64,000 bases of DNA, taken from NCBI RefSeq assembly GCF_000022325.1, contig NC_012034.1, positions 886,501 through 950,500 of the forward strand. Reading direction: 5' to 3'. The notes beneath the pieces are model-generated. The model was not told the origin of the DNA, searched no databases, and was given only the letters and a program-made list of their open reading frames with translations. The translations under genes were made by a program, and so were the position numbers. This DNA comes from Caldicellulosiruptor bescii DSM 6725. Lineage in GTDB: Bacteria > Bacillota > Thermoanaerobacteria > Caldicellulosiruptorales > Caldicellulosiruptoraceae. This document shows, piece after piece, positions 9,081 through 21,296 of this stretch. Within the stretch, counting starts at the first letter, position 1. Every line of letters starts with the position of its first letter.

Positions 9081-9135
9081 GTATTTTTAAGGAAACAATA
9101 ATAAAGATAAGGAAATTTTTTAAGAGGTGATATAG

Positions 9136-12100
9136 TTGGCACTACCTCGTCCTGTGCAATATGGCAAAGTTCAAAGAATGAGTTATGGTAAGGTTAAGGA
9201 AGTTCTGGATTTGCCATATCTTTTGGAAATCCAGAAAAAATCATTTCAATGGTTCTTAGATGAAGGGCTGAGAGAGGTTTTAAGAGAAATATCTCCGATT
9301 AAAGATTACAGTGAGACCTTGCTTTTGGAGTTTGTAGACTATTATTTTGACGGACCACCTAAGTATTCTGAACAAGAATGTAAGGAAAGAGACGCCACAT
9401 ATGCAAGACCTCTAAAGGTAAAGGTCAGACTTATAAACAAAGAAACAGGTGAGATAAAAGAACAGGACATTTATATGGGCGAATTCCCAATTATGACCGA
9501 AACTGGAACATTTATCATCAACGGTGCGGAAAGAGTAATTGTAAGCCAGCTCATCCGTTCACCCGGGTGTTATTTTGCATCTTCCATTGATAAGCAAGGA
9601 AGAAAAATATTTTCAGGAACTCTCATTCCAAACAGAGGTGCATGGCTTGAATTCGAAACTGATGCAAGCGAGCTTTTGTCTGTCAGACTTGACAGAACAA
9701 GGAAGGTCTCTCTCACAACCCTGTTAAAGGCGTTTGGACTTTACAATCAGCAGCTGATATTTGAAAAGTTTGGCGAGGATGAGAGACTGAAAGCTTCGCT
9801 TGAGAAAGAAGCAAATAAAGGTGAGCTTGGAAATCCAGTTGAGAATGCACTTTTAGAGGTATATAGAAGACTTAGACCTGGTGAGCCACCAAATGTTGAG
9901 AATGCTCGAAATCTTCTTTATAGTATGTTCTTTGACCCAAGAAGGTATGATTTAGCAAAAGTGGGAAGATATAAATTCAATAAAAAATTGTCGTTATGGA
10001 AGAGAATTTTCAATAAAAGAGCAGCTCAGGATGTAGTTGATCCCAAGACTGGTGAGATATTAGTAAAAGAAGGAGAACTGATTACAAGAGAGATTGCTAC
10101 CCAAATTCAGGATGCTGGCGTTAACGAGGTATGGGTTTATGCAGATGAAGAGAGACCATTTAAGGTTGTGGGGAACAACACAGTAAAACTTGACAGATAT
10201 GTAGAATTTGATGTGTCTGACATTAACATAAAAGAACTTGTTTATAGGCCTGTTTTGGATGATATTCTTAATACTACAAATGATGTTCTTGAGATTAAAA
10301 GACTCATAAAAGAAAGAGAGAGAGAACTTGTTCCATATTGCCTTACAATAGATGATATATTTGCAGCAACAAGCTACTTTTTGGGTCTCAAATATGGCAT
10401 AGGTACAACTGATGATATTGACCATTTGGGCAACAGAAGGGTCAGAGCTGTAGGCGAACTTTTACAAAACCAGTTTAGAATTGGTCTTGCACGAATGGAA
10501 AGAGTTATTCGGGAGAGAATGAACATACACGATATTGATACTGTAACTCCTCAGACGCTAATAAACATAAGACCGGTTACAGCAGCTATCAAGGAGTTTT
10601 TTGGTTCAAGCCCGCTATCACAATTTATGGACCAGGTAAATCCACTTGCAGCACTTACAAACAAGAGAAGGCTTTCTGCTTTGGGACCAGGTGGACTTTC
10701 CAGAGACAGAGCTGGGTTTGAGGTCAGGGACGTACATCATTCTCATTATGGAAGGATGTGCCCTATCGAGACGCCAGAAGGGCCAAACATTGGTCTTATT
10801 ACTTCTTTAGCAACATATGCAAGGGTTAACGAGTACGGATTTTTAGAGACACCTTACAGAAAGGTGGACAAGAAAGAAGCAAGGGTGACAAACGAGGTTG
10901 TGTATCTTACAGCTGATGAGGAAGACACTTACAAGATTGCTCAGGCAACAGAACCTGTTGACGAAGAGGGAAGGTTTATAAACCAGAGGGTTACAGTAAG
11001 GTTTGGCGAGGAAATTATAGAAGTTGACAAACATGAGGTTGACCTTATAGATATATCACCTAAACAGATTGTATCAGTTTCAACATCACTTATTCCGTTT
11101 TTAGAAAACGACGACGCAAACAGGGCACTTATGGGTTCTAACATGCAGCGCCAGGCAGTACCACTTTTGATGACAGAGTCTCCGATAATTGGAACAGGAG
11201 TTGAATACAGGGCTGCGGTTGACTCTGGTGTATGTATTCTTGCAAAGAAAGATGGTGTTGTTGAAAATGTATCTGCTGATGAGATTGTTATAAGAAACAA
11301 TGATGGAACAAAAGATGTATATCATCTTTTGAAGTTCAAAAGGACAAACCAGGGGACATGTTTTAACCAAAGACCAATTGTAAGAAAAGGACAAGAGGTT
11401 AAAGCTGGAGAGGTTATTGCAGACGGACCTTCCACAGACCATGGTGAACTTGCACTTGGCAAAAACGTCCTTGTTGCTTTCATGCCATGGGAAGGGTACA
11501 ACTACGAGGACGCTATCTTGATTTCAGAAAGGCTTGTAAAAGAGGATGTTTATACCTCTATTCACATAGAAGAATATGAGTGTGAGGCAAGAGATACAAA
11601 ACTTGGACCTGAGGAGATAACAAGAGATATTCCAAATGTTGGCGAAGATGCAATAAAAGATTTGGATGAGAGAGGAATTATAAGAATCGGTGCCGAAGTA
11701 AAAAGTGGTGATATTTTGGTTGGGAAAGTTACTCCCAAAGGTGAGACAGAGCTTACTGCAGAAGAGAGATTGCTTCGTGCTATATTTGGTGAAAAGGCAA
11801 GAGAAACAAGAGATACTTCATTGAGAGTACCACATGGCGAAGGCGGAATAGTTGTAGATGTAAAAGTATTTTCGCGCGACAAAGGAGATGAACTTCCACC
11901 TGGTGTAAACCAGCTTGTGAGAGTTTATGTTGCTCAAAAAAGAAAAATCTCAGTTGGTGACAAGATGGCAGGCCGCCATGGTAACAAAGGTGTTATTTCA
12001 AGAATTCTTCCTGTTGAAGATATGCCTTTTTTACCTGATGGTACACCTGTTGACATAGTTCTAAATCCTCTTGGTGTGCCGTCGCGTATGAACATTGGAC

Positions 12101-12822
12101 AGATTTTGGAGACTCACCTTGGGTATGCGGCAAAAGCGCTTGGATGGAAGGTTGCAACACCTGTTTTTGACGGTGCAAAAGAGGAAGATATCGAAGAGGC
12201 ATTAAAACTTGCAGGATTAAATCCTACAGGTAAGACAATCTTATATGATGGCAGAACTGGTGAACCATTTGACAATGAAGTAACTGTTGGTTACATGTAC
12301 ATGCTAAAGCTTGTGCACCTTGTTGACGATAAAATTCACGCACGATCCACAGGACCGTATTCGTTGGTTACACAGCAGCCTCTTGGTGGTAAAGCTCAGT
12401 TCGGTGGTCAGCGATTTGGTGAGATGGAGGTTTGGGCGCTTGAAGCGTACGGTGCTGCATATACGCTGCAAGAGCTTTTGACTGTAAAATCTGACGATGT
12501 AACAGGAAGGGTCAAGACATATGAAGCTATAGTAAAAGGAGAAAATATCCCAGAACCAGGAATTCCTGAGTCTTTCAAGGTGCTTGTGAAGGAGCTCCAG
12601 AGCCTGTGCTTGGATGTAAAGCTTTTGTCTGAGGACAACAAGGAGATTGAGCTAAAAGAGTCTGTTGATGAAGATGAGCAGCCACAAGGGCTTGGAGCTT
12701 TTGAGATAGGCGGCGATGAAATAGAGGAGGATAAAGAAGACGACAAGGAAAAGTTTTATGAGGATTTGATGAATGCAACACAAGAAGACGACCAGGGCGA
12801 GATAGATGATATAGACGAGTAA
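9136..12822 (+). CDS. rpoB: DNA-directed RNA polymerase beta subunit
   Basis: 1228 residues from a TTG start with AAGAGGTGAT upstream. All main landmarks are present: [20 protein letters not shown] (protrusion), the rifampicin pocket around 490-535, [13 protein letters not shown], the ribonucleotide/Mg-contact region [29 protein letters not shown], and the C-terminal clamp segment [20 protein letters not shown]. The acidic C-terminal tail ([11 protein letters not shown]...) is unusually charged. A module around 295-335 ([18 protein letters not shown]) resembles one in RpoC. In the rifampicin region, residues equivalent to E. coli Gln510 and His526 are Pro493 and Asn509. It is followed after 28 bp by rpoC. 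The usual upstream rplKAJL genes are not next to it. Confidence 0.99.
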   Translation: MALPRPVQYGKVQRMSYGKVKEVLDLPYLLEIQKKSFQWFLDEGLREVLREISPIKDYSETLLLEFVDYYFDGPPKYSEQECKERDATYARPLKVKVRLINKETGEIKEQDIYMGEFPIMTETGTFIINGAERVIVSQLIRSPGCYFASSIDKQGRKIFSGTLIPNRGAWLEFETDASELLSVRLDRTRKVSLTTLLKAFGLYNQQLIFEKFGEDERLKASLEKEANKGELGNPVENALLEVYRRLRPGEPPNVENARNLLYSMFFDPRRYDLAKVGRYKFNKKLSLWKRIFNKRAAQDVVDPKTGEILVKEGELITREIATQIQDAGVNEVWVYADEERPFKVVGNNTVKLDRYVEFDVSDINIKELVYRPVLDDILNTTNDVLEIKRLIKERERELVPYCLTIDDIFAATSYFLGLKYGIGTTDDIDHLGNRRVRAVGELLQNQFRIGLARMERVIRERMNIHDIDTVTPQTLINIRPVTAAIKEFFGSSPLSQFMDQVNPLAALTNKRRLSALGPGGLSRDRAGFEVRDVHHSHYGRMCPIETPEGPNIGLITSLATYARVNEYGFLETPYRKVDKKEARVTNEVVYLTADEEDTYKIAQATEPVDEEGRFINQRVTVRFGEEIIEVDKHEVDLIDISPKQIVSVSTSLIPFLENDDANRALMGSNMQRQAVPLLMTESPIIGTGVEYRAAVDSGVCILAKKDGVVENVSADEIVIRNNDGTKDVYHLLKFKRTNQGTCFNQRPIVRKGQEVKAGEVIADGPSTDHGELALGKNVLVAFMPWEGYNYEDAILISERLVKEDVYTSIHIEEYECEARDTKLGPEEITRDIPNVGEDAIKDLDERGIIRIGAEVKSGDILVGKVTPKGETELTAEERLLRAIFGEKARETRDTSLRVPHGEGGIVVDVKVFSRDKGDELPPGVNQLVRVYVAQKRKISVGDKMAGRHGNKGVISRILPVEDMPFLPDGTPVDIVLNPLGVPSRMNIGQILETHLGYAAKALGWKVATPVFDGAKEEDIEEALKLAGLNPTGKTILYDGRTGEPFDNEVTVGYMYMLKLVHLVDDKIHARSTGPYSLVTQQPLGGKAQFGGQRFGEMEVWALEAYGAAYTLQELLTVKSDDVTGRVKTYEAIVKGENIPEPGIPESFKVLVKELQSLCLDVKLLSEDNKEIELKESVDEDEQPQGLGAFEIGGDEIEEDKEDDKEKFYEDLMNATQEDDQGEIDDIDE

Positions 12823-12850
12823 AACCTCAAAAAGGTGGGTGTTAAGACCG

Positions 12851-15800
12851 ATGGATTTGTTCAATTTCGATGCTATTAAAATCAGTCTTGCTTCTCCTGA
12901 AAAGATAAGAGAATGGTCGCGCGGTGAGGTAAAAAAACCCGAGACTATAAACTATAGAACACTCAAACCTGAAAAGGATGGGCTTTTCTGTGAAAAGATT
13001 TTTGGTCCAACAAAGGACTGGGAATGCCACTGCGGAAAGTATAAAAAGGTCAAATATAAGGGTGTTGTTTGTGACAAGTGCGGTGTTGAGGTAACAAAGG
13101 CAAAGGTAAGACGTGAGAGGATGGGGCATATTGAACTTGCTGCCCCTGTCTCTCACATCTGGTATTTCAAAGGTGTTCCAAGCAGGATGGGTCTTATCCT
13201 GGACATGACCCCGCGAAATTTAGAAAAGGTTTTGTACTTTGCCGCATATGTAGTAATTGACCCGGGCGATGTAACAAATTTAGAAAAGAAACAGATTCTC
13301 TCTGAAAAAGAGTACAGGGAACTAAAAGAAAAATATGGCGACAGGTTTAAGGCAGGGATGGGAGCAGAGGCAATCAAAGAGCTTTTGAAAGAGATTGACC
13401 TGGAAAAACTGGCGCAAGAGCTCAGGCAAGAACTTGAGACTGCAACAGGCCAGAAAAAATTAAAGATAATCAAAAGACTTGAAGTTGTTGAAGCTTTTAG
13501 AAAGTCTGGCAACCGTCCTGAATGGATGATACTTGATGTTATACCAGTCATTCCACCTGAACTCAGACCAATGGTCCAGCTTGACGGTGGAAGGTTTGCA
13601 ACGTCAGATCTGAATGATCTTTACAGAAGAGTAATAAACAGAAATAATAGGCTTAAAAAACTAATGGATTTAGGTGCACCGGATATAATTATCAGAAATG
13701 AAAAGAGAATGCTTCAAGAAGCTGTTGATGCTCTTATAGACAATGGAAGGCGTGGAAGACCAGTAACAGGTCCTGGCAACAGACCGCTCAAGTCACTTTC
13801 CGATATGCTCAAAGGAAAGCAGGGAAGGTTCAGACAGAATCTTTTGGGAAAGAGAGTTGACTATTCAGGGCGTTCTGTTATAGTTGTTGGGCCTGAGCTT
13901 AAGATTTACCAGTGTGGGCTTCCAAAAGAGATGGCTTTAGAGCTTTTCAAACCATTTGTCATGAAAAAGCTGGTTGAGAAAGGAATCTGCAATAACATAA
14001 AAAATGCAAAGAAAGCCGTTGAAAGACAGAGAAGTGAAGTCTGGGATATTTTAGAAGAGGTAATAAAAGACCATCCAGTACTGCTAAACAGAGCACCCAC
14101 TTTGCACAGGCTTGGTATTCAGGCGTTCGAGCCGGTACTTGTTGAGGGGAGGGCTATAAGACTTCATCCACTTGTTTGTACAGCGTACAATGCTGACTTT
14201 GACGGTGACCAGATGGCAGTACACGTTCCACTTTCTGCAGAGGCACAGGCTGAAGCAAGGTTTTTGATGCTTTCTGCAAATAACCTATTAAAACCAGCAG
14301 ATGGCAAACCAATTGTGGTTCCAACCCAGGATATGGTTTTGGGAATTTACTACCTCACTCTTGAAAAGAAAGGTGACAAGGGTGAGGGTATGATATTCTC
14401 ATCAGAAGAAGAAGCGCTTTTGGCATATGAGCACAAGGTTGTTGGACTTCACGCAAGGATAAAAGTTAAGAGAACAGCAGAAGTAGATGGGGAAGTTATC
14501 TCTGGACTTGTTGAGACAACTGTGGGGAAGATTATACTAAATCAGGTAATTCCTCAGGATCTTGGTTTTGTTGATAGAAGCAAGAGAGAAAATCTTTTGA
14601 AGTATGAAATTGACACACTTGTTGATAAAAAGATGCTTGGGAAAATTATTGACAGGTGTATAAAGGTTTATGGAAATACCCGAACGGCAGAGATACTGGA
14701 CGAGATAAAAGAACTTGGATTTAAATTTTCAACAAGAGGAGCAATTACCATTTCAGTTTCAGACATGGTTATTCCAGAAGTCAAACAAAAGCTCATAGCA
14801 GAGGCTGAACAAAAGGTTGAGAACATTGAAAAACTATACAGACATGGTTTGATTTCTGACCAAGAAAGGTATGAACAAGTAATTTCTATATGGAACGAAA
14901 CAAAAGACAAGCTCACAGAAGAACTTATCCAGAATCTTGATGAATTCAATCCAATATTTATGATGGCTAACTCTGGTGCAAGAGGTTCTAAAAACCAGAT
15001 ATCACAGCTTGCTGGTATGAGGGGACTAATGGCAAACCCATCTGGAAAAACAATTGAGATGCCTATAAAGTCAAACTTTAGAGAAGGCTTAAATGTAATA
15101 GAGTTCTTTATCTCTACGCACGGTGCGAGAAAAGGCTTAGCAGACACAGCACTGAGAACTGCAGACTCGGGTTACTTGACAAGAAGGCTTGTTGATGTTG
15201 CTCAGGATATAATTGTTCGGGAAGAGGATTGTGGAACAGAAAAAGGCATATGGGTTGAAGAGATAAGAGATGGCACAGAGGTAATTGAAACACTTGAAGA
15301 GAGGATTATAGGAAGATATGCAGCTGATGATATAAAAAATGAAAAAACAGGTGAGGTAATAGTAAAGAAAAATGAGCTAATTACAGAAGAGGCAGCAAAA
15401 AAGATTGTAGATGCGGGGATCAACAGGGTATATGTAAGGTCAGTTTTAGAGTGCAAAACAAGATACGGAGTTTGTACAAAATGTTATGGACTTGACCTTG
15501 GTACAGGTCAGCCGGTGAATGTTGGAGAAGCAGTTGGTATCATTGCTGCACAGGCTATAGGTGAGCCGGGTACTCAGCTTACAATGAGAACATTCCACAC
15601 AGGTGGTATTGCTGGGCAAGACATTACGCAAGGTCTTCCAAGGGTTGAGGAGTTGTTCGAGGCAAGAAAACCAAAGGGTGTTGCTGTGATTTCTGAAATA
15701 GAAGGGTATGTTTCAATAAAAGAAGACAAAAAGAGGACAATAACAGTTCGAAATGACAATGGTGAAGAGAGAACGTATGAAATACCGTACGGTGCAAGAT

Positions 15801-16342
15801 TAAAAGTAAACGATGGTGATTATATTCAAGCAGGGGATGAGTTGACAGAAGGTTCAATAAATCCACATGACCTTTTGAAAATAAAAGGACCAAGAGGTGT
15901 TCAGAGCTATCTTTTAGCTGAGGTACAGAAAGTTTACAAGATGCAGGGCGTTGACATAAACGACAAGCACATAGAGATAATAATCAGACAGATGATGAAG
16001 AAGGTCAAAATTGAAGACCCAGGCGATACTGAACTGTTGCCAGGCGACATTGTAGAAATACACAGATTTGAAGAGGAAAACGACAAGGCAATAGCAGAAG
16101 GAAAGCGTCCTGCACTTGGAAGAAGGGTACTACTTGGCATAACAAAAGCAGCACTCTCTACTGAGTCGTTCTTGTCTGCTGCATCTTTCCAGGAAACAAC
16201 AAGAGTACTGACAGATGCAGCAATAAAAGGGAAAGTTGATCCTCTAATTGGTCTTAAGGAAAATGTCATCATTGGTAAGTTAATTCCTGCAGGAACTGGA
16301 ATGGCAAAGTACAGAAATATTGTTATTGAAGAAAATCAGTAG
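12851..16342 (+). CDS. rpoC: DNA-directed RNA polymerase beta' subunit
   Basis: 1163 residues from ATG 12851 ([13 protein letters not shown]). A GTG at 12839 would add four residues but abuts the AAAGGTGG site with no spacing, so the ATG is preferred. Seen in order: N-terminal zinc ribbon C-x-C-x12-C-x2-C (CHCG...CDKC), the clamp, catalytic [12 protein letters not shown], bridge helix/trigger-loop region including [13 protein letters not shown] and [20 protein letters not shown], the second zinc site (C...[13 protein letters not shown]), and [13 protein letters not shown] near the C terminus. A module [20 protein letters not shown] around 835 mirrors one in RpoB. Co-transcribed with rpoB. Confidence 0.99.
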   Translation: MDLFNFDAIKISLASPEKIREWSRGEVKKPETINYRTLKPEKDGLFCEKIFGPTKDWECHCGKYKKVKYKGVVCDKCGVEVTKAKVRRERMGHIELAAPVSHIWYFKGVPSRMGLILDMTPRNLEKVLYFAAYVVIDPGDVTNLEKKQILSEKEYRELKEKYGDRFKAGMGAEAIKELLKEIDLEKLAQELRQELETATGQKKLKIIKRLEVVEAFRKSGNRPEWMILDVIPVIPPELRPMVQLDGGRFATSDLNDLYRRVINRNNRLKKLMDLGAPDIIIRNEKRMLQEAVDALIDNGRRGRPVTGPGNRPLKSLSDMLKGKQGRFRQNLLGKRVDYSGRSVIVVGPELKIYQCGLPKEMALELFKPFVMKKLVEKGICNNIKNAKKAVERQRSEVWDILEEVIKDHPVLLNRAPTLHRLGIQAFEPVLVEGRAIRLHPLVCTAYNADFDGDQMAVHVPLSAEAQAEARFLMLSANNLLKPADGKPIVVPTQDMVLGIYYLTLEKKGDKGEGMIFSSEEEALLAYEHKVVGLHARIKVKRTAEVDGEVISGLVETTVGKIILNQVIPQDLGFVDRSKRENLLKYEIDTLVDKKMLGKIIDRCIKVYGNTRTAEILDEIKELGFKFSTRGAITISVSDMVIPEVKQKLIAEAEQKVENIEKLYRHGLISDQERYEQVISIWNETKDKLTEELIQNLDEFNPIFMMANSGARGSKNQISQLAGMRGLMANPSGKTIEMPIKSNFREGLNVIEFFISTHGARKGLADTALRTADSGYLTRRLVDVAQDIIVREEDCGTEKGIWVEEIRDGTEVIETLEERIIGRYAADDIKNEKTGEVIVKKNELITEEAAKKIVDAGINRVYVRSVLECKTRYGVCTKCYGLDLGTGQPVNVGEAVGIIAAQAIGEPGTQLTMRTFHTGGIAGQDITQGLPRVEELFEARKPKGVAVISEIEGYVSIKEDKKRTITVRNDNGEERTYEIPYGARLKVNDGDYIQAGDELTEGSINPHDLLKIKGPRGVQSYLLAEVQKVYKMQGVDINDKHIEIIIRQMMKKVKIEDPGDTELLPGDIVEIHRFEEENDKAIAEGKRPALGRRVLLGITKAALSTESFLSAASFQETTRVLTDAAIKGKVDPLIGLKENVIIGKLIPAGTGMAKYRNIVIEENQ

Positions 16343-16353
16343 TGATATTGGTT

Positions 16354-16385
16354 GCGGGTATGCCTCAAAGAAAAGGTATGCCCGC
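16354..16385 (+). terminator. Probable weak terminator after rpoC
   Basis: A 12-bp stem GCGGGTATGCCT (16354-16365) / AGGTATGCCCGC (16374-16385) with two G-U pairs and an 8-nt loop lies just after the rpoC stop. What follows is A-rich before a short TTTTT, so termination may be partial; the next promoter is 60 bp downstream. Confidence 0.5.
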
Positions 16386-16443
16386 TCCAAAATAAAAATT
16401 TTTAAAAGTTGCAACAAATCAAAAGATGTGGTTTTAAACTTTC

Positions 16444-16472
16444 TTGACATAAAATAATTTGAGTGTTATTAT
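16444..16472 (+). promoter_or_regulatory. Promoter of the L7Ae-rpsL-rpsG-fusA operon
   Basis: TTGACA (16444-16449), 17 bp, TATTAT (16467-16472). The -35 is perfect and the -10 has one mismatch. It lies 50 bp upstream of the first start codon of the str-type operon. Confidence 0.8.
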
Positions 16473-16521
16473 ATTTGAGTGTAATTTTACACCTTCCATG
16501 TAAAAGAGGGAGGAAGTGAAT

Positions 16522-16776
16522 TTGTCATCATCAGACATTGAAGCTTTAAAAACTTCACCAAAGACAGTTGGTGCGCGTCAGACTGCCCAAGCTATCCAAA
16601 AAGGCAAAGCGAAGGTTGTTTTTGTCGCAAAGGACAGCGATGAGTGGGTAGTGAGGGATATAATAGATATGTGCAAGCAAAAAGGGATAAAACTTGTGTT
16701 TGTGGATTCCAAAAAAGAGCTTGGCAAAATTTGTGGTATAAGTGTGGCAGCATCGTCTGCCGCAATAATTGAATAA
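16522..16776 (+). CDS. Ribosomal protein L7Ae/L30e-family K-turn binding protein (YbxF-like)
   Basis: 84 residues from TTG 16522, which sits eight bases after GAGGGAGG; a GTG at 16516 is only two bases from that site and less likely. The sequence shows the family pattern: [20 protein letters not shown], a central [19 protein letters not shown] and the C-terminal [17 protein letters not shown]. In Firmicutes this gene (ybxF) normally sits between rpoC and rpsL, as here, and its product binds kink-turn RNA and the ribosome. It starts the rpsL-rpsG-fusA transcription unit, 23 bp ahead of rpsL. Confidence 0.88.
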   Translation: MSSSDIEALKTSPKTVGARQTAQAIQKGKAKVVFVAKDSDEWVVRDIIDMCKQKGIKLVFVDSKKELGKICGISVAASSAAIIE

Positions 16777-16799
16777 GATTTTTTCAAGGAGGTGCAAGA

Positions 16800-17237
16800 A
16801 TGCCAACAATAAACCAGCTTGTTAGGTACGGCAGAGAGAAAAAGGTTGAAAAGTCAAAGGCACCAGCGCTTCAAAAGGGGTTTAACTCTTTGAAGAAGAA
16901 ATATTATGATATCAGCTGTCCTCAGAGAAGAGGAGTTTGTACAGTTGTAAAAACTGTTACGCCTAAAAAGCCAAACTCAGCTTTAAGAAAAGTAGCAAGG
17001 GTAAGACTTACAAATGGTATTGAAGTGACAGCGTACATCCCTGGTATTGGTCACAACTTACAAGAACACTCAGTTGTGCTTGTAAGAGGCGGAAGAGTCA
17101 AGGACCTGCCAGGTGTCAGATACCACATTGTAAGAGGTACCTTAGACTGTGCTGGTGTTGCTAACAGAAGACAGGGCCGTTCCAAATATGGTGCAAAAAG
17201 GCCAAAACAACAAGCAGCAGGCGCTGCAAAGAAATAA
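16800..17237 (+). CDS. rpsL: 30S ribosomal protein S12
   Basis: 145 residues; the usual length is 124-137, and the excess is a basic/alanine C-terminal tail ([10 protein letters not shown]) plus an insertion near residue 25. Universal segments are intact: [30 protein letters not shown] and [18 protein letters not shown]. The two lysines where streptomycin-resistance substitutions usually arise (in PKKPNSA and GRVKDLPG) are wild type. It is an accuracy-centre protein of the small subunit. A GGAGGTG site precedes the ATG; rpsG follows after 67 bp. Confidence 0.99.
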   Translation: MPTINQLVRYGREKKVEKSKAPALQKGFNSLKKKYYDISCPQRRGVCTVVKTVTPKKPNSALRKVARVRLTNGIEVTAYIPGIGHNLQEHSVVLVRGGRVKDLPGVRYHIVRGTLDCAGVANRRQGRSKYGAKRPKQQAAGAAKK

Positions 17238-17289
17238 AATATGTAAAAAGTATACGAAAAGAGCAGCATGAATATTTACAGTTTTGTAG

Positions 17290-17778
<489 letters not shown>

Positions 17779-17807
17779 TACTATTTTGACAAGGAGGACA
17801 GAAGAAA

Positions 17808-19883
17808 TTGCCCAGGCAGTTTCCGCTTGAAAAAACAAGAAATATAGGTATTATGGCTCATATAGATGCGGGGAAAACAACAACAACAGAAAGAATTCTC
17901 TTTTACACAGGTAAGGTTCACAAGATGGGTGAAGTCCACGAAGGAACTGCTACTATGGACTGGATGGAGCAGGAACAGGAAAGAGGTATTACAATTACCT
18001 CTGCTGCTACAACATGTGAGTGGAAAGGTCATAGAATAAACATTATTGACACACCAGGACATGTGGACTTCACTGTTGAGGTAGAGAGGTCTCTGCGCGT
18101 GCTTGACGGTGCAATTGCTGTGTTTTGTGCCAAAGGCGGCGTAGAACCCCAGTCAGAGACTGTTTGGAGACAGGCTGACAAATACCGTGTTCCAAGGATA
18201 GCTTATGTTAACAAGATGGACATAATGGGTGCAAATTTTTTCAATGTCATTGAGATGATGAAAGAAAGACTTGGTGCAAACCCAGTTGCAATCCAGGTTC
18301 CAATTGGGAAAGAGGATACTTTCAGAGGTATTGTTGACCTTCTAACAATGAAGGCTATAATCTATGTTGACGACCTTGGAAAAGTATCTCAGGAAACTGA
18401 TATTCCAGAGGAAGTAAAGGATATTGCTGAAGAATATAGGATTAAACTTTTAGAAGCTGTAGCTGAGACTGATGAAGAGATTATGGTGAAATATTTAGAG
18501 GGTGAAGAGATTACAGTTGAAGAGCTCAAAGCTGCAATAAGAAAAGCTACAATCAACATGCAAATGACACCTGTACTTTGTGGTTCATCATATAGAAACA
18601 AAGGTGTTCAGCCACTTTTAGATGCAGTTGTTGATTATCTGCCATCACCTGTTGACATTGCTGCAGTAAAAGGATTTTCACCTGATACTGGCGAAGAAAT
18701 TGAAAGAAAAACAAGTGAAGATGAACCATTCTGTGCACTAGCATTTAAGATTATGTCTGACCCATATGTTGGTAAACTAACATTCTTGAGAGTTTACTCA
18801 GGTGTTCTTCATGCAGGATCATACGTTTATAACTCAACAAAGAACAAGAAAGAAAGAGTAGGAAGACTTTTGCATATGCACGCAAACCACAGAGAAGATG
18901 TTGATGCGGTATATGCTGGTGATATCTGTGCAGCAATTGGTCTTTCCAATACTACAACAGGTGATACCCTCTGCGATGAAAATCATCCAATTGTATTAGA
19001 GTCTATGGAATTTCCAGAACCTGTTATACAGGTTGCTATTGAACCAAAGACTAAAGCTGACCAAGAGAAGATGGGTATTGCACTGCAAAGACTTGCAGAA
19101 GAAGACCCAACATTCAAAGTATCTACAAATCACGAGACAGGACAAACTCTCATTGCAGGTATGGGAGAACTTCACCTTGAGATTATTGTTGACAGAATGA
19201 GAAGAGAGTTCAAGGTAGAGGTAAATGTAGGTAAACCTCAGGTTGCTTACAAAGAGACAATCAAGAAATCTGTCAAGGTGGAAGGTAAGTATATCAGACA
19301 GTCTGGTGGTAGAGGTCAGTACGGTCACGTTTGGCTTGAGCTTGAACCACTTGAGAGAGGTGCAGGGTATGAGTTTGTCAACAAGATAGTCGGTGGTGTG
19401 ATTCCGAAAGAGTTTATACCATCTGTCGATGCAGGTGTCCAGGAAGCAATGCAGTCAGGTGTTTTGGCAGGATATCCTGTTGTGGATGTAAGAGTTACAC
19501 TGTTTGACGGTTCGTACCACGAGGTTGACTCGAGCGACATGGCGTTTAGAATTGCAGCAGCTCAGGCGTTCAGAGAAGGCATGAAAAAGGCAGACCCAGT
19601 ACTCTTAGAGCCTATTATGAAGGTGGAGGTTGTTGTACCTGAGGAGTACATGGGTGATGTCATGGGTGATATCAACTCCAGACGTGGAAGAATTGAGGGT
19701 ATGGAACTTAGAGGAAATGCCCAAGTCATTCGTGCATATGTTCCGCTTGCAGAGATGTTTGGTTATGCAACAGACCTGAGGTCAAAGACACAGGGTCGAG
19801 GAACATACACCATGCAGTTTGACCACTATGAAGAGGTTCCAAAGAATATTGCTGATAAGATTCTTGAAATGAAGAATAAATAA
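17808..19883 (+). CDS. fusA: Elongation factor G
   Basis: 691 residues from TTG 17808 with AAGGAGGAC upstream. GTPase motifs: [14 protein letters not shown] (P-loop), [11 protein letters not shown] (switch I), [13 protein letters not shown] (switch II), NKMDI. Domains II-V follow, with [15 protein letters not shown] in domain IV and [14 protein letters not shown] in domain V. It translocates tRNA-mRNA after peptide transfer and helps ribosome recycling. Length and all motifs are those of the canonical EF-G1, not the divergent EF-G2. tuf follows after 83 bp. Confidence 0.99.
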   Translation: MPRQFPLEKTRNIGIMAHIDAGKTTTTERILFYTGKVHKMGEVHEGTATMDWMEQEQERGITITSAATTCEWKGHRINIIDTPGHVDFTVEVERSLRVLDGAIAVFCAKGGVEPQSETVWRQADKYRVPRIAYVNKMDIMGANFFNVIEMMKERLGANPVAIQVPIGKEDTFRGIVDLLTMKAIIYVDDLGKVSQETDIPEEVKDIAEEYRIKLLEAVAETDEEIMVKYLEGEEITVEELKAAIRKATINMQMTPVLCGSSYRNKGVQPLLDAVVDYLPSPVDIAAVKGFSPDTGEEIERKTSEDEPFCALAFKIMSDPYVGKLTFLRVYSGVLHAGSYVYNSTKNKKERVGRLLHMHANHREDVDAVYAGDICAAIGLSNTTTGDTLCDENHPIVLESMEFPEPVIQVAIEPKTKADQEKMGIALQRLAEEDPTFKVSTNHETGQTLIAGMGELHLEIIVDRMRREFKVEVNVGKPQVAYKETIKKSVKVEGKYIRQSGGRGQYGHVWLELEPLERGAGYEFVNKIVGGVIPKEFIPSVDAGVQEAMQSGVLAGYPVVDVRVTLFDGSYHEVDSSDMAFRIAAAQAFREGMKKADPVLLEPIMKVEVVVPEEYMGDVMGDINSRRGRIEGMELRGNAQVIRAYVPLAEMFGYATDLRSKTQGRGTYTMQFDHYEEVPKNIADKILEMKNK

Positions 19884-19966
19884 GTGTTAAAATAATCTTA
19901 AACTGCGGTTGCAATTTTCAAAATTCACATAAATAAAATATTATTGTGAAGGAGGATAAAATCAGG

Positions 19967-21169
19967 ATGGCAAAGGCTAAATTTGAAAGAACAAAACCAC
20001 ACGTAAACATAGGTACAATTGGACACGTTGACCATGGGAAAACAACATTGACAGCTGCAATTACAAAGGTTTTAGCTCTCAAAGGTAAAGCACAGTTTAT
20101 GGCTTATGACCAGATTGACAAGGCTCCAGAGGAAAGAGAAAGAGGTATTACAATCAACACAGCACACGTTGAGTATGAGACAGATGCAAGACACTATGCA
20201 CACGTTGACTGTCCAGGTCACGCTGACTACGTTAAGAACATGATAACAGGTGCTGCTCAAATGGATGGTGCAATCTTAGTAGTTTCTGCAGCAGACGGTC
20301 CAATGCCACAGACAAGAGAGCACATTTTGCTTGCGCGACAGGTTAACGTTCCATACATCGTTGTATTCCTCAATAAGGTTGACATGGTAGATGATCCAGA
20401 ATTGATTGAATTGGTAGAAATGGAAGTAAGAGAACTTCTTTCTAAGTATGGCTATCCAGGAGATGAAGTACCAATAGTAAAAGGTTCAGCTTTGAAGGCT
20501 TTAGAGTCAACATCACAAGATCCAAATGCTCCAGAATATCAGTGCATCTTAGAGCTCATGGATGCTGTTGACAAATACATCCCAACACCACAGAGAGACA
20601 TTGACAAACCATTCTTGATGCCAATTGAAGACGTGTTCTCAATCACAGGTAGAGGTACTGTTGTAACGGGTAGAGTTGAAAGAGGAACACTCAAGACAGG
20701 AGAAGAGGTTGAAATTGTAGGTTTTGCTCCAGAGCCAAGAAAGACAGTTGTTACAGGTATTGAGATGTTCAGAAAAGTATTGGACGAGGCTGTTGCTGGT
20801 GACAATGTAGGGTGCCTTCTCAGAGGTATTCAGAAGAATGAGGTTGAAAGAGGTCAGGTTCTTGCAAAGCCAGGCACAATTAAACCTCATACAAAGTTCA
20901 AAGCACAGGTTTACGTTTTGACAAAAGAAGAGGGAGGAAGACATACACCATTCTTCAATGGTTACAGACCACAGTTTTATTTCAGAACAACAGACGTTAC
21001 AGGAACAATCACACTACCAGAGGGTGTAGAGATGTGTATGCCTGGCGACAACGTTGAGATGACAGTTGAACTTATCTCTCCAATTGCTATTGAGTCAGGA
21101 CTCAGATTTGCTATCCGCGAAGGCGGAAGAACAGTTGGTGCAGGTTCTGTTACAACAATAATTGAATAA
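19967..21169 (+). CDS. tuf: Elongation factor Tu
   Basis: 400 residues from ATG 19967 ([20 protein letters not shown]), with GAAGGAGGAT upstream; an in-frame GTG at 19946 overlaps that site and is rejected. GTPase motifs [39 protein letters not shown] and NKVDM are intact, and the C-terminal domains carry [13 protein letters not shown] and the [24 protein letters not shown] region (split here as [11 protein letters not shown] and [11 protein letters not shown]). It delivers aminoacyl-tRNA to the ribosome. The strong terminator right after the stop shows that the str-type operon ends here and does not continue into rpsJ and the S10 genes. Confidence 0.99.
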   Translation: MAKAKFERTKPHVNIGTIGHVDHGKTTLTAAITKVLALKGKAQFMAYDQIDKAPEERERGITINTAHVEYETDARHYAHVDCPGHADYVKNMITGAAQMDGAILVVSAADGPMPQTREHILLARQVNVPYIVVFLNKVDMVDDPELIELVEMEVRELLSKYGYPGDEVPIVKGSALKALESTSQDPNAPEYQCILELMDAVDKYIPTPQRDIDKPFLMPIEDVFSITGRGTVVTGRVERGTLKTGEEVEIVGFAPEPRKTVVTGIEMFRKVLDEAVAGDNVGCLLRGIQKNEVERGQVLAKPGTIKPHTKFKAQVYVLTKEEGGRHTPFFNGYRPQFYFRTTDVTGTITLPEGVEMCMPGDNVEMTVELISPIAIESGLRFAIREGGRTVGAGSVTTIIE

Positions 21170-21172
21170 TCA

Positions 21173-21237
21173 AAAAAGCCCAAGCCTAAGGAAGAGAAGT
21201 GTTAAAGCTTTCTAAAACTTAGGTTTGGGCTTTTTTT
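21173..21237 (+). terminator. Strong terminator after tuf
   Basis: AAAAAGCCCAAGCCTAAG (ending 21190) pairs almost completely with CTTAGGTTTGGGCTTTTT (from 21218); one G-U pair. The 27-nt loop is A/G-rich and a run of seven T closes it (21231-21237). Confidence 0.9.
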
Positions 21238-21296
21238 GGCTCAAAAAATTTTGTGCAAGGTAAGGTGCTTCAAGGAGGTGTTTTTAAAAAAACCGT

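Noticed and set aside
19884-19966. Separate promoter for tuf (TTGCAA with a TAAAAT 19 bp away)
   Set aside because: The spacing is long and the -35 poor; read-through from the fusA operon is simpler.
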